Below are positions 30,226 to 42,138 of a stretch of 47,157 nucleotides of DNA, in pieces. The position numbers were made by a program, and so were the translations under genes. The DNA lies in contig NC_049981.1 in the NCBI RefSeq assembly GCF_000003815.2, positions 7,348,150-7,395,306 of the forward strand, written 5' to 3'. Every line of letters begins with the position of its first letter. The stretch's first letter is position 1. The notes under the pieces are model-generated. The model saw nothing but the letters and a program-made list of their open reading frames with translations, was not told the DNA's origin and ran no database searches. This stretch comes from Branchiostoma floridae. Taxonomy: Eukaryota; Chordata; Leptocardii; Amphioxiformes; Branchiostomatidae.

Positions 30226-30446
30226 AGACCTATAGCTATTCAATACATCGTACCGGATTTTAACCTACGAGATTATTTTATGAGATTATGTTATACTTGT
30301 AAATACTTTTAAAAACATGTGTAATGTTTGTGATATGCAATATAATGCAAAAACAACACCATTGTTACTGCAATATTTTGTTTTGTAAAGAGGGCTGAAT
30401 TCAGCCCTTGGCTGCCACGCCTTTTAACAAATAAACCATTTGATAC
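30226..30446 (+). mobile_element. 3' UTR and end of the same LINE
   Basis: AT-rich, with a short hairpin GGGCTGAATTCAGCCC at 30393-30408 followed by TTGGCTGCCACGCC and AATAAACCATTTGATAC. The hairpin and A-rich end fit a LINE 3' terminus used for priming. Confidence 0.7.
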
Positions 30447-30449
30447 AGT

Positions 30450-31150
30450 GAGCACTTAGCAATTGTTTGTGTATGGGCTACTGGAACGATTAGAATATTG
30501 AAAATAGGAAACACACAAAAAGCTTTGTATTTTCCGATATGGAACCTCTATCTACATTGACCAAAATCGGGTCAATGCTGTAGGTTGTGTTTTGGGTTGA
30601 CTTGTATGGTTTTCCAAAGACTGTACATATTTTTGGGGTAGAAATAGCAAGATTGTGAAAAGGTTCATGGTCGATTTGTGGCGTGCGTGGTTGTGAACTA
30701 TGAACGGGAGCACCATATATTGGCATTCAGTATACTACCAAGTCATCCATCTGTTGATAATGCATTCTGAACATAGCATAAAAAAAAAGATCACCTTTGA
30801 TCTCCAAGACTGAAGGTTCCTTTACTGTGTTTACACAATCTCTCACTGGCTGGAGTTGATTCTCCTCTCCCTTCCTAGGGCGGCCGCAATTGTAGGGCCG
30901 GCCGCTAGAGGCGTGATTTTAGTCAGGCTAATGTAACGGAAGCTCCAGTAAGCATTGGCAGGTGACGCTTTGGGTCCCTGCTGCTCTAGCAGAATATCAA
31001 TCACAAAATCTTAAAATAACAAAAGTTGATCTTTCTGCATCAAACTACCCCGTACCCCCTTCAAACACAGTAAAACACCATACTCTCTGTTCAGCCGTAT
31101 GCTTCATGCACAGCATGGAATTTGATATGTACAATTATTGAATTACTTCA
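30450..31150. other. Non-coding, one palindromic GC-rich spot
   Basis: No gene. At 30880-30915 AGGGCGGCCGCAATTGTAGG runs into GCCGGCCGCTAG, a GC-rich inverted phrase related to the CCCTAGCGGC repeat seen at 16.4-17 kb. Nothing else is recognised. Confidence 0.45.
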
Positions 31151-31152
31151 AC

Positions 31153-31320
31153 CAGTTAAGCACACAAAGATTGCAAAGGGGCCCCTCAGTGACAGTCACA
31201 ACGTGGATCTTTATTACAACATGGCCACTCAGTGGACCAAGGTGGTAACACTCAAAGTACAACTCAGGTCACATGACCTAATTAACATACTGAGGTTACA
31301 GTGAAGTATACCAAGTTGGC
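31153..31320 (+). repeat. Direct repeat, left copy
   Basis: CAGTTAAGCACACAAAGATT to AAGTATACCAAGTTGGC, 168 bp, recurs at 32403-32567 with a few differences and small indels. Both contain CAGGTCACATGACCTAATTA. They may be terminal direct repeats of one element or a segmental duplication. Confidence 0.75.
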
Positions 31321-32052
31321 ATGGTCGACTTTTCTTTCGAAATGTCCTTTTTACCTGATGCACTTCTAACTAATCTACCGTCTGAAACTATCTTATTGGT
31401 TATCATCATCATCTTCGCCGCATGTCAGTTTTGATCACTGAGGCGGGAATGATAACAAAGAGAGTGCACGTAATACAACTGTGCTTAGCTGAGGAATTAT
31501 TACAAAACTAACTGGGCATATGATACAACGGTGCTTAAGTTAAGAAACATATTATAGTTTCACCGTTAGACATCTATCGTTAGTTCTAAGTCTTGTAAAG
31601 TTCAGGAGTGGCAATAAACATTTTGACCTACAGAGATCACACTTTGAAGATTGTAAGGTGTAAAGAACTGTACCAACAATGGAGGTCTATTCAAGTTTAG
31701 TTATTGTAGGACTGGAATGATAGATACAGTGTAACTACTGCAGTCTGTGCATCATGAGTGTCTATGTCTCTTGTAAAGTTCGGGATGAAGATACAGTGTC
31801 AATACTGCAGCCTGTGTAGACTGTGAAACAAAGTGTTCTCGGATGGGTTCTGAAACAAAGTTCTTCGATAGGTTCTGTCTTGTCCTTGATGCAAAGTTCT
31901 GTGGGGTAGCTCAGTGTTGACCCTGAAACACGTGCTGACCCTGAAACGCGCAGATGTGGGTGGCTCAGTTGAGGACCGAACCATTGGGTGATGATACACT
32001 GGAAGATCAGACGGTTGTTGAAGCTGTCTCTTCAGCTGCTGTGGTCACCTGC
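31321..32052. other. Non-coding interval with minor internal repeats
   Basis: CTTGTAAAGTTC(A/G)GGA occurs at about 31590 and 31770, and GATACAGTGT(A/C)A(A/C)TACTGCAG(T/C)CTGTG at about 31723 and 31789. No gene is supported; the minus-strand frame at 31799-31999 has no family feature. Confidence 0.45.
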
Positions 32053-32065
32053 TGATGGAAGTGAA

Positions 32066-32397
32066 GACTGGTTCTCTCCCTTCGATCAGCTGCTGTGTGT
32101 CACCTTCTGCTGATGAAAGTGAAGGCTGGATCTCTCCCTTCAGCTGCTGTGTGTCACCTTCTGCTGATGAAAGTGAAGGCTGGATCTCTCCCTTCAGCTG
32201 CTGTGTGTCACATTCTGCTGATGAAAGTAAAGGCTGGATCTCTCCCTTCAGCTGCTGTGTGTCACCTTCTGCTGATGGAAGTGAAGGCTGGTACTCTCCC
32301 TTCAGCTGCTGTGTGTCACCTTCTGCTGATGGAAGTGAAGGCTGGATCTCTCCCTTCAGCTGCTGTGTGTCACCTTCTGCTGATGAAGGGGAAGGGC
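32066..32397 (+). repeat. 54-bp minisatellite, about six units
   Basis: The unit is GCTGGATCTCTCCCTTCAGC plus a second half containing TGTGTGTCACCTTCTGCTGA. The period of 54 is a multiple of three, so two plus-strand frames stay open across it (18-residue repeats). I regard these frames as by-products because no start context, splice site or homologous domain is visible. Confidence 0.85.
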
Positions 32398-32402
32398 TGG
32401 TT

Positions 32403-32567
32403 CAGTTAAGCACACAAGGATTGCGAAGGGGCTCCTCAACAGTCACAACGTGGCCCTTTATTACAACATGGCCGCACATTGGAGCAATGTGGTAACACTC
32501 AAAGTACAACTCAGGTCACATGACCTAATTAACATACTTAGGTTACAGTAAAGTATACCGAGGTGGC
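32403..32567 (+). repeat. Direct repeat, right copy
   Basis: Copy of 31153-31320, beginning CAGTTAAGCACACAAGGATT. Confidence 0.75.
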
Positions 32568-33925
32568 GTCCACTGTATATGCAAATGACTACTGTAACAA
32601 GAGTCCATACATATTTGAACTCCAATTAAAAATGAACACCATTCTGACTAAATTGATGGCTGTGCAATGCCCCCCCGAAAAACAAAACTTCAAATACAAA
32701 GGCCAAAACATTTGGGGACATGAATGTATTCCAAAGTACGATGTAAAAATCCAACTAAAAATGAACACCTTTCTGATGAAATTGATGGCTAAGCCATTTG
32801 ATATTCAATTCAGTAAATTGTTTTCTCCATATCTTGTGTTATATTGAAATTCCCAAGACTCGCAAACGTAAACAAGCACTATTACTCAAGGAGCCATAAA
32901 CAGTTTCACTTTTGGAATGTGATGGGTCCTCCAAAGAGGTTCTAATTTACAAAACGCGGCCCAGGCCTCTGTGCTTTTTAAGGTCGGAATTACCTGAGGC
33001 GATGCTGGAACCGGGGTATCTAATAACATTCTGCACCTCCTTGCACCTCCTAGACCTGGAGTGGCTGGCCAAGTATGCCCTGTGGTATGCTCTTGCCTGG
33101 GAAGGCCTCGATTGAAGATCCAGCCCTTAATCTTTCTTTTCTCCTCTCCAAGCACCTGCTCTCTACCTGTTCTCATCAATCAACAGTCACCTGTGTGTGT
33201 ACAACTCAAACACACAATGTGTTAATGTAGAAAGGGAATTTCATGTCACACACTGGGCATTAGTACTTTGCTGGCACAGAGCGAGAGTCAAAAATGGACT
33301 GAAAAAGATAAAGTAAAAAAAAACCCAACATCATATGAGAAATATAATATGTCATTAGTCATAAAAGACACATCATCATATTATTTAAAAATGAATCGAG
33401 TCAGGAAAAACGTGACAGACCTATGAATAAAATCATCAAACAAATTGTATATAGCTAACAAATCATGACATAGTTGATATAACTATTGGCCAGTCGATAT
33501 GTTCACAGTGGACAACACAACAACCAAAACATATTGGGTAAAATTATTAAAAGACAAATACTATCAATCAAGTGATATAATAAAAAAATCAATTCCCACA
33601 AACTTCACTTGTAAGTCTCTGCATAACATACTGATGTGATGGCCGTTTCTTCACTTCCAAGGAGAATGCTAATCCTGGACAGAACTGACAGCTGACAAAG
33701 CTTGAAGATATGGGCAGCCACATTTAATAAAAATCACAAATCTTTGAAGATAGATGAATTAACAAAACCATTTATCAGGTACAAGAATGGAAAACTATGA
33801 AGTTTCATGTTTAAACAAGAGTTCCACAATCACATACCTCCATGAAATGATTTTAACCCTAACAACTATTATATCATGTTTCTTATTAATTATGCAAATA
33901 AGAAATCAAGACCCTAGTAAGCTTT
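32568..33925. other. AT-rich non-coding DNA
   Basis: An imperfect ~135-bp repeat around 32612 and 32745 shares AAAAATGAACACC(A/T)TTCTGA and AAATTGATGGCT. A pyrimidine/CACC-rich stretch lies at 33020-33160. No gene is supported. Confidence 0.45.
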
Positions 33926-33928
33926 CTT

Positions 33929-34935
33929 GCTTACTTCACACATACAGTGCTTCACTCTCCGTTTATCTTGCGTAAGGCAGTCCCTGTGAAACTGCTCCCT
34001 TGTTAGCAATGTCCCCCATGTAAGGCGAGACCAATGCCGTCATAGGGAAACAGCCGGTATGCCTGGAGAGAGAGTAAGCTCCATGCTTACTTCTGCACAT
34101 ACCATGCTTCGCTCTCCTTTTGTCTTGTGTAAGGCAGTCCCTGTGAAGCTGCTCCCTTGTTAGCAATGTCCCCCATGTAAGGCGAGACCAATGCCGTCAT
34201 AGGGAAACAGCCGGTGTGCCTGGAGAGAGAGTAAGCTCCATGCTTACTTCTGCACATACCATGCTTCGCTCTCCTTTTGTCTTGTGTAAGGCAGTCCCTG
34301 TGAAGCTGCTCCCTTGTTAGCAATGTCCCCCATGTAAGGCGAGACCAATGCCGTCATAGGGAAACAGCCGGTATGCCTGGAGAGAGAGTAAGCTCCATGC
34401 TTACTTCTGCACATACCATGCTTCGCTCTCCTTTTGTCTTGTGTAAGGCAGTCCCTGTGAAGCTGCTCCCTTGTTAGCAATGTCCCCCATGTAAGGCGAG
34501 ACCAATGCCGTCATAGGGAAACAGCCGGTATGCCTGGAGAGAGAGTAAGCTCTGTTGCTTACTTCCACACATACCATGCTTCGCTCTCCTTTTGTCTTGT
34601 GTAAGGCAGTCCCTGTGAAGCTGCTCCCTTGTTAGCAATGTCCCCCATGTAAGGCGAGACCAATGCCGTCATAGGAAGCCAGCCGGTATGCCGTGAGAGT
34701 CCAGGTAAGCTTTCTTGCTTACTTCCCACACGCAGTGGTTCGCTCTCCATTTTTCTTGTTACAGGCAGTCCCTGTTAGAACTGGTCCCTTGTTAGCAATG
34801 TCCCCCATGTAAGGCGAGACCAATGCCGTCATAGGAAGCCAGCCGGTATGCCGTGAGAGTCCAGGTAAGCTTTCTTGCTTACTTCCCACACGCAGTGGTT
34901 CGCTCTCCGTTTATCTTGTGTCAGGCAGTTCCTGT
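33929..34935. repeat. 157-bp tandem satellite, about 6.4 units
   Basis: Monomers start GCTTACTTC at 33929, 34085, 34242, 34399, 34557, 34717 and 34877 (periods 156-160). They share TTGTTAGCAATGTCCCCCAT and CATAGGGAAACAGCCGGTAT. The three central units are almost identical and the outer ones more diverged, as expected of unequal exchange. The minus-strand frames repeat with the monomer, change frame because 157 is not a multiple of three, and are not genes. The array ends at a GGGCCCCCTATTGGCTTTT phrase. Confidence 0.92.
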
Positions 34936-36186
34936 GAAACCCTATTGGTTTGGGCCCCCTATTGGCTTTTCCAGGAAATGGAGTGTTTTTGTAGAAATGT
35001 AGACAGAGATGTACATAATAACATTATGCAAAGCAAGACTTACTTGGCACAATTAATGAGGAAAATCTGTAATTCCAACATGATTTCTATAATAGGACTT
35101 TCATACAAGTTAAGTTTATGAATTGTGGCAGGTGAAACATGATTACTGATCATGCAAATAATGGTAATTTGCATAATTAATGCAAAAGTGACATTATTCC
35201 ATAGTGGCAAGTGGTGGTGATCACATAAATGTACTTCTACCTTGAATGTGTAAGTTAGTTAATTTGACTGTATGCAAATGTGTTAATAATAATTAATGAC
35301 AGAATGTAAATATTGAATTTTGCTGACAGGGCTTCAAACAAAAAAGGTATGCTTTTTTTGTGAAGAAGTCTACCATAGATAAAATAGATGTTGATTACAG
35401 CCTTATTAGCATAATCAATGAGACAAGATGAAACAATGAATCTACTGTTGCTTGAAATATTTCATGGAGGTATGAGGTCTCTGATCTCTTGATGCGAACT
35501 GACAGAGGTTTATGTAATATCTTTTAATTAAACATATTATACTTGCCATTGCTGGAGGTTATAGATTTCTTTGCTTTCTTTTTTTCAAATTCAGACAAAA
35601 ATTAATGCATGCATCCTTAGCAGTTTCATGTACTTATGCTGTGGCCCAAGTCTACATTTAGCTCTACTTCTACAAGACAAGCATGTTTGATCACGAAAAC
35701 ATCATATTCATGATATTGAGGCAAGCAAAAAATTGTCGATTAACATAGCAACATATTCTTTTTTTACCGACAGGCCACAAAATGAAATTGAGTTTCACTT
35801 GGACAACAAGTACTGTTGTAAAAATTGATTCTTCTCTAAATAGGTGAATATGGTACCCCTCTACATTTGACTTCCTCAGATTCACAGTACAGAATTGTTT
35901 CTTTCCTAAATTTATCCCAAAATTCCTCCTGGCTCCTTCAGTCCTTGGACATCAAACAGGCTAAGAAATGAAATGGTGTGTATAGCAGAGTCAGAACATC
36001 AATTCAGGCCCAACTACAAGTACTGAGCATTTGTGCCTACAAACCTTCAATCAAATTTCATTATCATTTATTGAAAAGATATGGCTAAATGGATTTAAAA
36101 GCAACATATCTGCAAGTTATGTAAACATATGATGAAGTATATCCTTTATGCAAGCTAGTTCTGGATTTTACGAAGAAAGAACAAAT
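34936..36186. repeat. Diverged relative of the 25.4-kb repeat, then AT-rich DNA
   Basis: 34980-35300 resembles 25415-25975 (GCACAATTAATGAGGAAAA, TTTCTATAATAGGACTTTCA), including an inverted ATGCAAAT/ATTTGCAT pair at 35152-35174. From 35400 to the gap nothing is recognised. Confidence 0.5.
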
Positions 36187-36286
36187 NNNNNNNNNNNNNN
36201 NNNNNNNNNNNNNNNNNNNNNNNNNNNNNNNNNNNNNNNNNNNNNNNNNNNNNNNNNNNNNNNNNNNNNNNNNNNNNNNNNNNNNN
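36187..36286. other. Assembly gap (100 N)
   Basis: Exactly 100 N, a conventional placeholder for a gap of unknown size. Frames spanning it are meaningless. Confidence 0.99.
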
Positions 36287-37035
36287 CTGACCTTGCAAAG
36301 GGATGCCTGGATTGTCCCAGCACTTTGAGGAGCTTATAATGACTTGGACTGGCTTCTCTTTCCATCTGCAGTTGCAACTACTATGTCTGCAACATTAACA
36401 ACCAACACATCAATCATTAGATAATACAAACATTACACATAAGAAGTTGCAGTTTCCATACCCCAAACATCAGACAAGAAATACAAACAAAAAAACACAA
36501 CAAGAGTCCGTAGGACACAATCCTCCATGAAGTAATGTTTGCTGTTGACGTGTCTACGGTGTTGGCCAAATGTCAGACCAATCCATCAAAAGGATCTTGA
36601 TTCATTGGTGCAAAGAAAAAAAAACTGACGGAAACAAGTTCGTCTATGTATGAAAAAAAAAAACTCATCTTAACATAACAAAGGATATTGTAGCATTTGC
36701 TCATAAATCATGTAAATGAGGCCCAAAGAACACAGTGTATCACATAGAAGATATAAAGTCTTATTCATCTTATCAGACTCAGCTGAAGTAATCATTGTGT
36801 AATTATATTGACAAGAATGATCAAAGAAGTACACTAGTAGAAGATATATCAATACAGTATACAGTATGGCTCCAAGGAGTGTGGATGATATACTAGTACT
36901 AGTATGACTGTGATGAGAATACTGACCTATGGTGTGCTGGTACAAAACTGTTTCTTCTTATTGGACTGGCCCAGACCTGAAAAAAATCAGTAGACTGGAT
37001 GTTGGACTGATTCGAAAAAGAATAGATTATATCGG
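36287..37035. other. AT-rich non-coding DNA
   Basis: No gene, inverted-repeat element or RNA gene is recognised; poly(A)-rich runs at 36616 and 36652. Confidence 0.4.
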
Positions 37036-37044
37036 CAGCCAACA

Positions 37045-37270
37045 AGTGGGCTCGCATGGCATATTTGGCAGCATGTTTTGCTGGGGACCAGAAGGTCTCG
37101 GATTCGAATCCTGCCGTGGCACCAATCTTGTGCCCTTGGGAAAGGCACTTTACGCTTCACTCAGGTGAAAATGAGTACCTCGCTTTGGCTTGGGACGTCT
37201 TTTGGATAGGACACTAAATGGAGGTCCCCCATTTGAGGAGAGCCACACCTCGCGCATGTTAAATAACCAA
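37045..37270 (+). mobile_element. tRNA-derived SINE (copy 1)
   Basis: A pol III box A-like ATGGCATATTTGGCAGCATG is followed 30-odd bases later by a box B-like GGATTCGAATCCT, then by the SINE body TTGTGCCCTTGGGAAAGGCA and CACTCAGGTGAAAATGAGTACCT. The cloverleaf is degenerate, so this is not a functional tRNA gene. A relative is at 43500-43680. Confidence 0.75.
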
Positions 37271-37790
37271 GAACAAAGAATCAAGTCAGTGTGGCCTATG
37301 TCTGAGAATTAAGGAAATAATCAGTATTATATTAAAGAGATCACAATCTGCGGGATTGGTTAGTATAAGAAGGCAAATAAGCATCTTCAAACAGGTATCA
37401 CCTTTACGTAGCATATACATAATGATATTAATAGCTCAACTTCAAAATGTACAGTCCATGAAAATGCAGAGCAAAATCACAGCATAATTGAATTTACTTT
37501 TATATGTGAACATTGTAAACTGTATCATTGTAAATTCTAATTGAAGATCGAAATAAACAAACAAACATACAAACAAACATGGAATCGGCCTTGAGAAATT
37601 TCCTTTTAGTTCTACTGGTGTGTGATTGTATGTCCATCAGGCTATGCCAAATTAGTCAACTCCATTATATATATATACAAGTTTAGATCAGACTATATAT
37701 AAATATAAGTTTTGCATAAGTAAAGTGCACCGGTACCTAGCCCTGGTTGTCATCTCTGTCACATATTCCATGTGCAGAGAGTCCTGGTCA
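37270..37790. other. AT-rich non-coding DNA
   Basis: A short (TA)n run lies at 37660-37705 and repeated AAACAAACAAACATAC near 37555. No gene is seen. Confidence 0.4.
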
Positions 37791-37796
37791 ACTAAG

Positions 37797-38003
37797 TTAT
37801 AAATGCAGAAATGTTCGCGGTGGTTTTATGTTCGTGGTTTTCGCCGTGGTCACTTCACCATGAACTTAAAACCACTGGAAACATTTTTGAATCATAGTTT
37901 TTGACCACAGTCTATGGCGCTACTGAGAATTTAAAACCACCGCAAAAACTCCATTTTCCCGCTAACGCGAAATTAAATCCCTGCAAACTTAAATGCATTT
38001 ACA
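37797..38003. mobile_element. MITE with TAAATGCAGAAATGTTCGCGG end
   Basis: TTATAAATGCAGAAATGTTC on the left faces CTGCAAACTTAAATGCATTT on the right. The inner part has GGTGGTTTTA against TTAAAACCACCG, each repeated. About 207 bp, non-coding. Confidence 0.6.
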
Positions 38004-39200
38004 ATATATCATTCTTTATTAGGAGAATGAGAGCTGTCTGTGGATTCAGGACCAATGATTGTTTATAGCAGGGGTAAAAACTAGTAACCACGCAATCACA
38101 CTCTTGAAACAGTACAGTACTGTAGCAAAAAAAAATGTATATAAATTTGTAGTGGCATCATTTCAGTGACTTCTTTTCTTTTATATTATAGAGAAAATTG
38201 TAATGTAAGTTCCTGAGAAGTATATCAGAAGAAAATGTTTGCCAGAAAAGCGAACAACAGTGTAAGCGACTGACCCCTCTAACAGTGAGATAGTGTTAGT
38301 GAACCTCCCCCTGACGAGTGACTTGACAAGCCCGCCAAGATGTGGGAGCGAAACTCCAGTCATAACCATTTCCCTCTCCAAACGAGCACGTTTCATGTAC
38401 TACAAATATAATAGACGAGTGAACATCCAGTAAACACATATTCTGATCTACATGCTGTTCTTCAAAGTGTTGTTTGTTTTCAGAAAAAGGTTTTTATACT
38501 CCGCATGGCAAAAATATCAAGTTAGCCACATAGCCTTGGGTCACCGCGCGTTCTCTAACGTTAAACCTTTTTTCAACCTCCTTGTCTGAAAAAACTAAAT
38601 AATATCGTACCTGTGACGTATCCCAGCTGAAAACGGGTCCTGGTGCTGAATCTGGTACTTGGTTTCTCCGAAAATATAGACTTAAAATGGGGCAAAACTT
38701 GTAGCTAGACAAGAAAACTGTGGATTCAAACCAAGCTCAATTTAAGTTTCAAACTCAAACAGAAATGAGACCGCACAACATCGATATTCATCCGCGACTG
38801 GAGAACTCAGAGCGCGCAGAGGGAAAGTAGTGCGGATAGAGAGTTCTAAAAATCATAAGGAAACTTTGGGTTGGATTTTTAACTATCCATAAAATGTAGA
38901 AGTTGATGGTGAAATGGAGAAATCTGTATATATGACATGATGCTATCTGTTGTTTCAAATAAGAGTGAAGAAGAGGCTGCAGTACATTTGACTACCGCGT
39001 GAGGTGTTGATGACAAAATACTACCACCCCGGCCCCAAAAAAGCGGAAGAGAGCATTTGCAAGCAAACGTAGAATATGCCTATCCAAGGAAGTTAAAAAA
39101 GAAAAGTTGTAAACTTCTTATCGATCCTTTAGGAACAAATATCATCAGACTATTCAGCAGGAAAGTGATCAGGTTTAATCAAACTGTCGTATACGCACCC
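38004..39200. other. Non-coding, nothing recognised
   Basis: No supported gene. Short frames on the minus strand (38181-38396, 38494-38712) lack any family feature or paired splice signals that I can identify. Confidence 0.4.
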
Positions 39201-39207
39201 CAATTAA

Positions 39208-39212
39208 AGTGT

Positions 39213-39268
<56 letters not shown>

Positions 39269-39290
39269 GTGTGTGTGCGCGCGCGCGCGT
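39208..39290. repeat. (GT)n/(GC)n microsatellite
   Basis: A long GT run changing to GCGCGCGCGC at its 3' end (39278-39288). Confidence 0.95.
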
Positions 39291-40759
39291 CTGGTGTATG
39301 TATACGTATGTGACTGGGTATGCGGGTTCACAAACATTATTACTCAAGAAGTTGTGAATTAGAAGGTCGTTTATGATATTTGGTATGTTGGTTGGACGAA
39401 ATGAAGACAATTGATTCTATTAAACGTCCCCTGGCGGCTTTCTAAGACACTACAAGCAGGACTTCTATTTCATGTTCTGGTCATGTTATTGTCATGGTTT
39501 TTCAATAGCAAATACAATGTAGCCACTGTAAATACACTGTGTTGTAGCTTTGTTCCCCATAGCAGCAAAGATAGCACTCTGGTTATTGCCTATGCCAAAA
39601 TCGTTATGCTTTGTGTGTCGTTGAGTAATTCCTTGTTTGTTTGTTTGTTTGTTAGTTGACAGAATAACCGGATAAGGTGTGAATAGATCTGCAATTCTGC
39701 ATAATTGGAATGTGAGTAGGAGTCGGGAAAACAAATTCAAATTCAAAAGTAAAATATCCAAGCAGATCTGACGATGGTATAAACTAGTATCACAAGCTGT
39801 CAACGGAGTGTAGCCGGCCAGCTTTTGGTAAAAGAAATTGATGAAAGGAAAAGGTCACGATTTTTCCCATCAATTTCTCCCAGTTGCAATATATAGTACA
39901 TATATACACCAGAAACACACACACACACATACACTTTAATTGGGGTGCGTACTTAAATTAAGAAAATACGACAGTTTGCTACTCTGATCGCTTCCCTGCT
40001 GAATAGGCTGCTGATATTTGTTACCGACATTTCGTAATTTGTCCATGCTAGAATACGTAGAGACAGGATTAAATGCCTTTCATGAGACGGAACTGAGGTA
40101 CTTTAAACTATATGGGTTTGTAGATTTTGCAGTGTTCCAGTTGATGGTAATGTTCGAACGGAAATGTTACATACATACATCATCGACCGGAGGTCGGGAC
40201 AAGGCTAGTACATGATAAATTTAAGTTGATTTTGAAGTTAACGTTTTTTGTTTTGTTGACATGTTGCTCTTGCCATTATATTGCAAATACAAAAAGGTCT
40301 GAAATGTTTCTTTTTGTTACTTACACAAATAGGAAACCAGTATGTATGTGACAATTAAAGAATCATTTATTATTCAAATTAGGTCCTGATATACCTAATA
40401 AGCACCCAATTAACTAAAGTATCCCAAACATTACTTTTTAAACTATATATGTGCTACAAATCATAACGTTCCGTTGACATCTTCTGTAGTCATTTTTTAA
40501 AAGGCTTGAACAAAGTCGGTCACTGCAGTTAAAACGTTCTGATAGGGGCCCAAACCTACACCAATTCTTATCCCACGGGCTGTCTACCACTTAGAAATGG
40601 CAACCATAGCATACCCTGAGCATGATATATAAAAACCGGAAAATCCGCTGCAGTAGGGTAGAAAGACGCTAGTAGGCACATTACCGAACTTGGACTACGT
40701 TTTCCTGACCCATTTTTGTGCAGGCATATTGTAACAGTGGGGGTTCAAGCAGCGCTAAC
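39291..40759. other. Repeat fragments in AT-rich DNA
   Basis: GATATTTGGTATGTTGGTTG (39376) and CCCCTGGCGGCTTTC (39428) belong to the repeat phrases also seen at 16.4-17 kb. 39750-39780 is a solo end of the 6502-6684 MITE, followed by a family C-like fragment AAAGGTCACGATTTTTCCCA. TTTGTTTGTTTGTTTGTT is at 39637. No gene. Confidence 0.45.
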
Positions 40760-40781
40760 TGACTATGCCAAATGCCTGTCT

Positions 40782-40860
40782 GGCTTTTGGCTCGATCAGT
40801 TAGGCTGCTAGTGTTGCAATCTGACGGCCCGGGTTCGATTCAAGGAAGTCAGGATATTTT
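40782..40860 (+). mobile_element. tRNA-like SINE head
   Basis: TGGCTCGATCAGTTAGGCTG fits box A and CGGGTTCGATTCAAG fits box B, with spacing suitable for pol III. No discriminator pairing or CCA-proximal stem consistent with a functional tRNA is visible, so I call it a SINE head. Confidence 0.5.
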
Positions 40861-41099
40861 GTATGTGTTGTTTCTTTCTGTTGTACTCGCCCCTCTTGTC
40901 GTTTCAATATCAAGTATCATAAAGATCCACCCACACCTTCCAGAGTTGTGGTGAAAACCGTGATGGACAAACACCTATCAAAGAACACTGAAACATTATC
41001 TTCTTGGGGAAGGTAACTTGAACCAAGGAGGTTGAAAGAGGGAACCTCCTTGCTTGAACACTGCTGTTCATTAGTTTATAACTAAGTTTGGATATACAT

Positions 41100-41328
41100 T
41101 TAAAGCATCGGACGACATAAACGAAAAGTTGCCGGAGGTATGCGCTCTCGGAACTCGAGGCCTTGTTGCAGCTCCGCGGAGCTCATCTGCATAGATCCCT
41201 CCGTAGTTCTCTTCGCCACGCGTCCTGTCGTGAGAGAGATCTTGTAGTGAGTCTCCCGCCAGTTTCTTGCGAGGTTTTCATCCCAGTTTTCGTGTCTTTG
41301 CTTCGTTTTGACCCAACATATCTCACAG
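41100..41328 (+). other. Possible 5' non-coding exon (weak)
   Basis: A more GC-rich, non-repetitive stretch ends in TCTCACAG|GTACGTAAG, a strong splice-donor match. It lies 3.2 kb upstream of the splice acceptor at 44490-44491 of the second zinc-finger gene on the same strand. It could be that gene's 5'-UTR exon; only position and the donor support this. Confidence 0.22.
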
Positions 41329-41329
41329 G

Positions 41330-42130
41330 TACGTAAGGACAATGTCCACCTATTTTCACGAGTAATCGTTGTACGTATTTGGTTGTGAATGCTGAAGAAA
41401 ATGTCTCGTCACTCAAGTATAAATTTTCCAGCGTGGTAGCTCGATAACTTTGGCACCTCTAAACCACCCTGTCTTGATGTTTTCGATTTTCCTGATCCAT
41501 ACATTGTTGTCAATCATTACGTCCAAAGAATTACCATATCAAACTTGTGCTATTTTATTCTTAAAAAGTTGGTTTTGTTGGATTTAATCCTTGGTTTTAT
41601 CCATCGCAAGATGGACTCGGGGTCCGTAAACAGACGGAAGGGTCTTGGAGGGGTTACCATATATCTCTAGAATTGCAAAATCAGAGACCATTTAATGAAA
41701 ACATGTGTACGTCGTACTAATAGCAAGCTAGAAGTTTGATTATTCATCATTGATAATGAGAATGGCGGGTGTTGCGTAGAATTTTAGGTTGTGTTTGGCG
41801 GCTCTGGCCCTTTTTTCGGTATACACAAACCCCCTGTATTCGCCTCTCAGTCAGAAGCGCCAGCTTTCCCATCTGGTTTTCATCAAGACGCTGTTTGTGT
41901 CAGAATGAGGGGGAGTCAGGGGGCGGATCACTAACTGTTGTACCTGGTCTGTATTTCATAGATGTATTCATAGAAGTGGAAGATAAAGGGATAGGATGAA
42001 CTTACTGTGATTCTCCCAAGAAATATTAAATCCACTTGGCTGCCTTTGTACATAGAGTTGCATCCGTTGTTACAGTTTTCCTGATGCTGTTTGCTATGTA
42101 TGTTGAGTGGCCTTTTGGTCTACCCTGAAA
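41330..42130. other. Non-coding, nothing recognised
   Basis: No long open frame with family features and no inverted-repeat ends are seen. Confidence 0.4.
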
Positions 42131-42138
42131 GATTAATA

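Noticed and set aside
30880-30915. Cluster of rare-cutter restriction-like sites suggesting vector sequence
   Set aside because: The phrase fits a diverged inverted form of the CCCTAGCGGC repeat seen elsewhere in the window, and no vector backbone is adjacent.
32055-32495. Repetitive protein of 18-residue repeats
   Set aside because: The period of 54 keeps several frames open at once; there is no start context, splice signal or known repeat family.
33963-34750. Repeated minus-strand frames beginning MLTREQLHRD
   Set aside because: They are the 157-bp satellite read in shifting frames.
33929-34935. CRISPR-like array
   Set aside because: The repeats are whole 157-bp monomers without unique spacers, in a eukaryotic genome.
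36148-36377. Frames spanning 36187-36286
   Set aside because: They cross 100 N of unknown sequence.
39204-39410. His-Thr repeat protein on the minus strand
   Set aside because: It is the (GT)n microsatellite read in frame.
40782-40860. Functional tRNA gene
   Set aside because: Boxes A and B are present, but the acceptor and anticodon stems do not pair convincingly; a SINE head is more likely. The same holds for 37045 and 43500.
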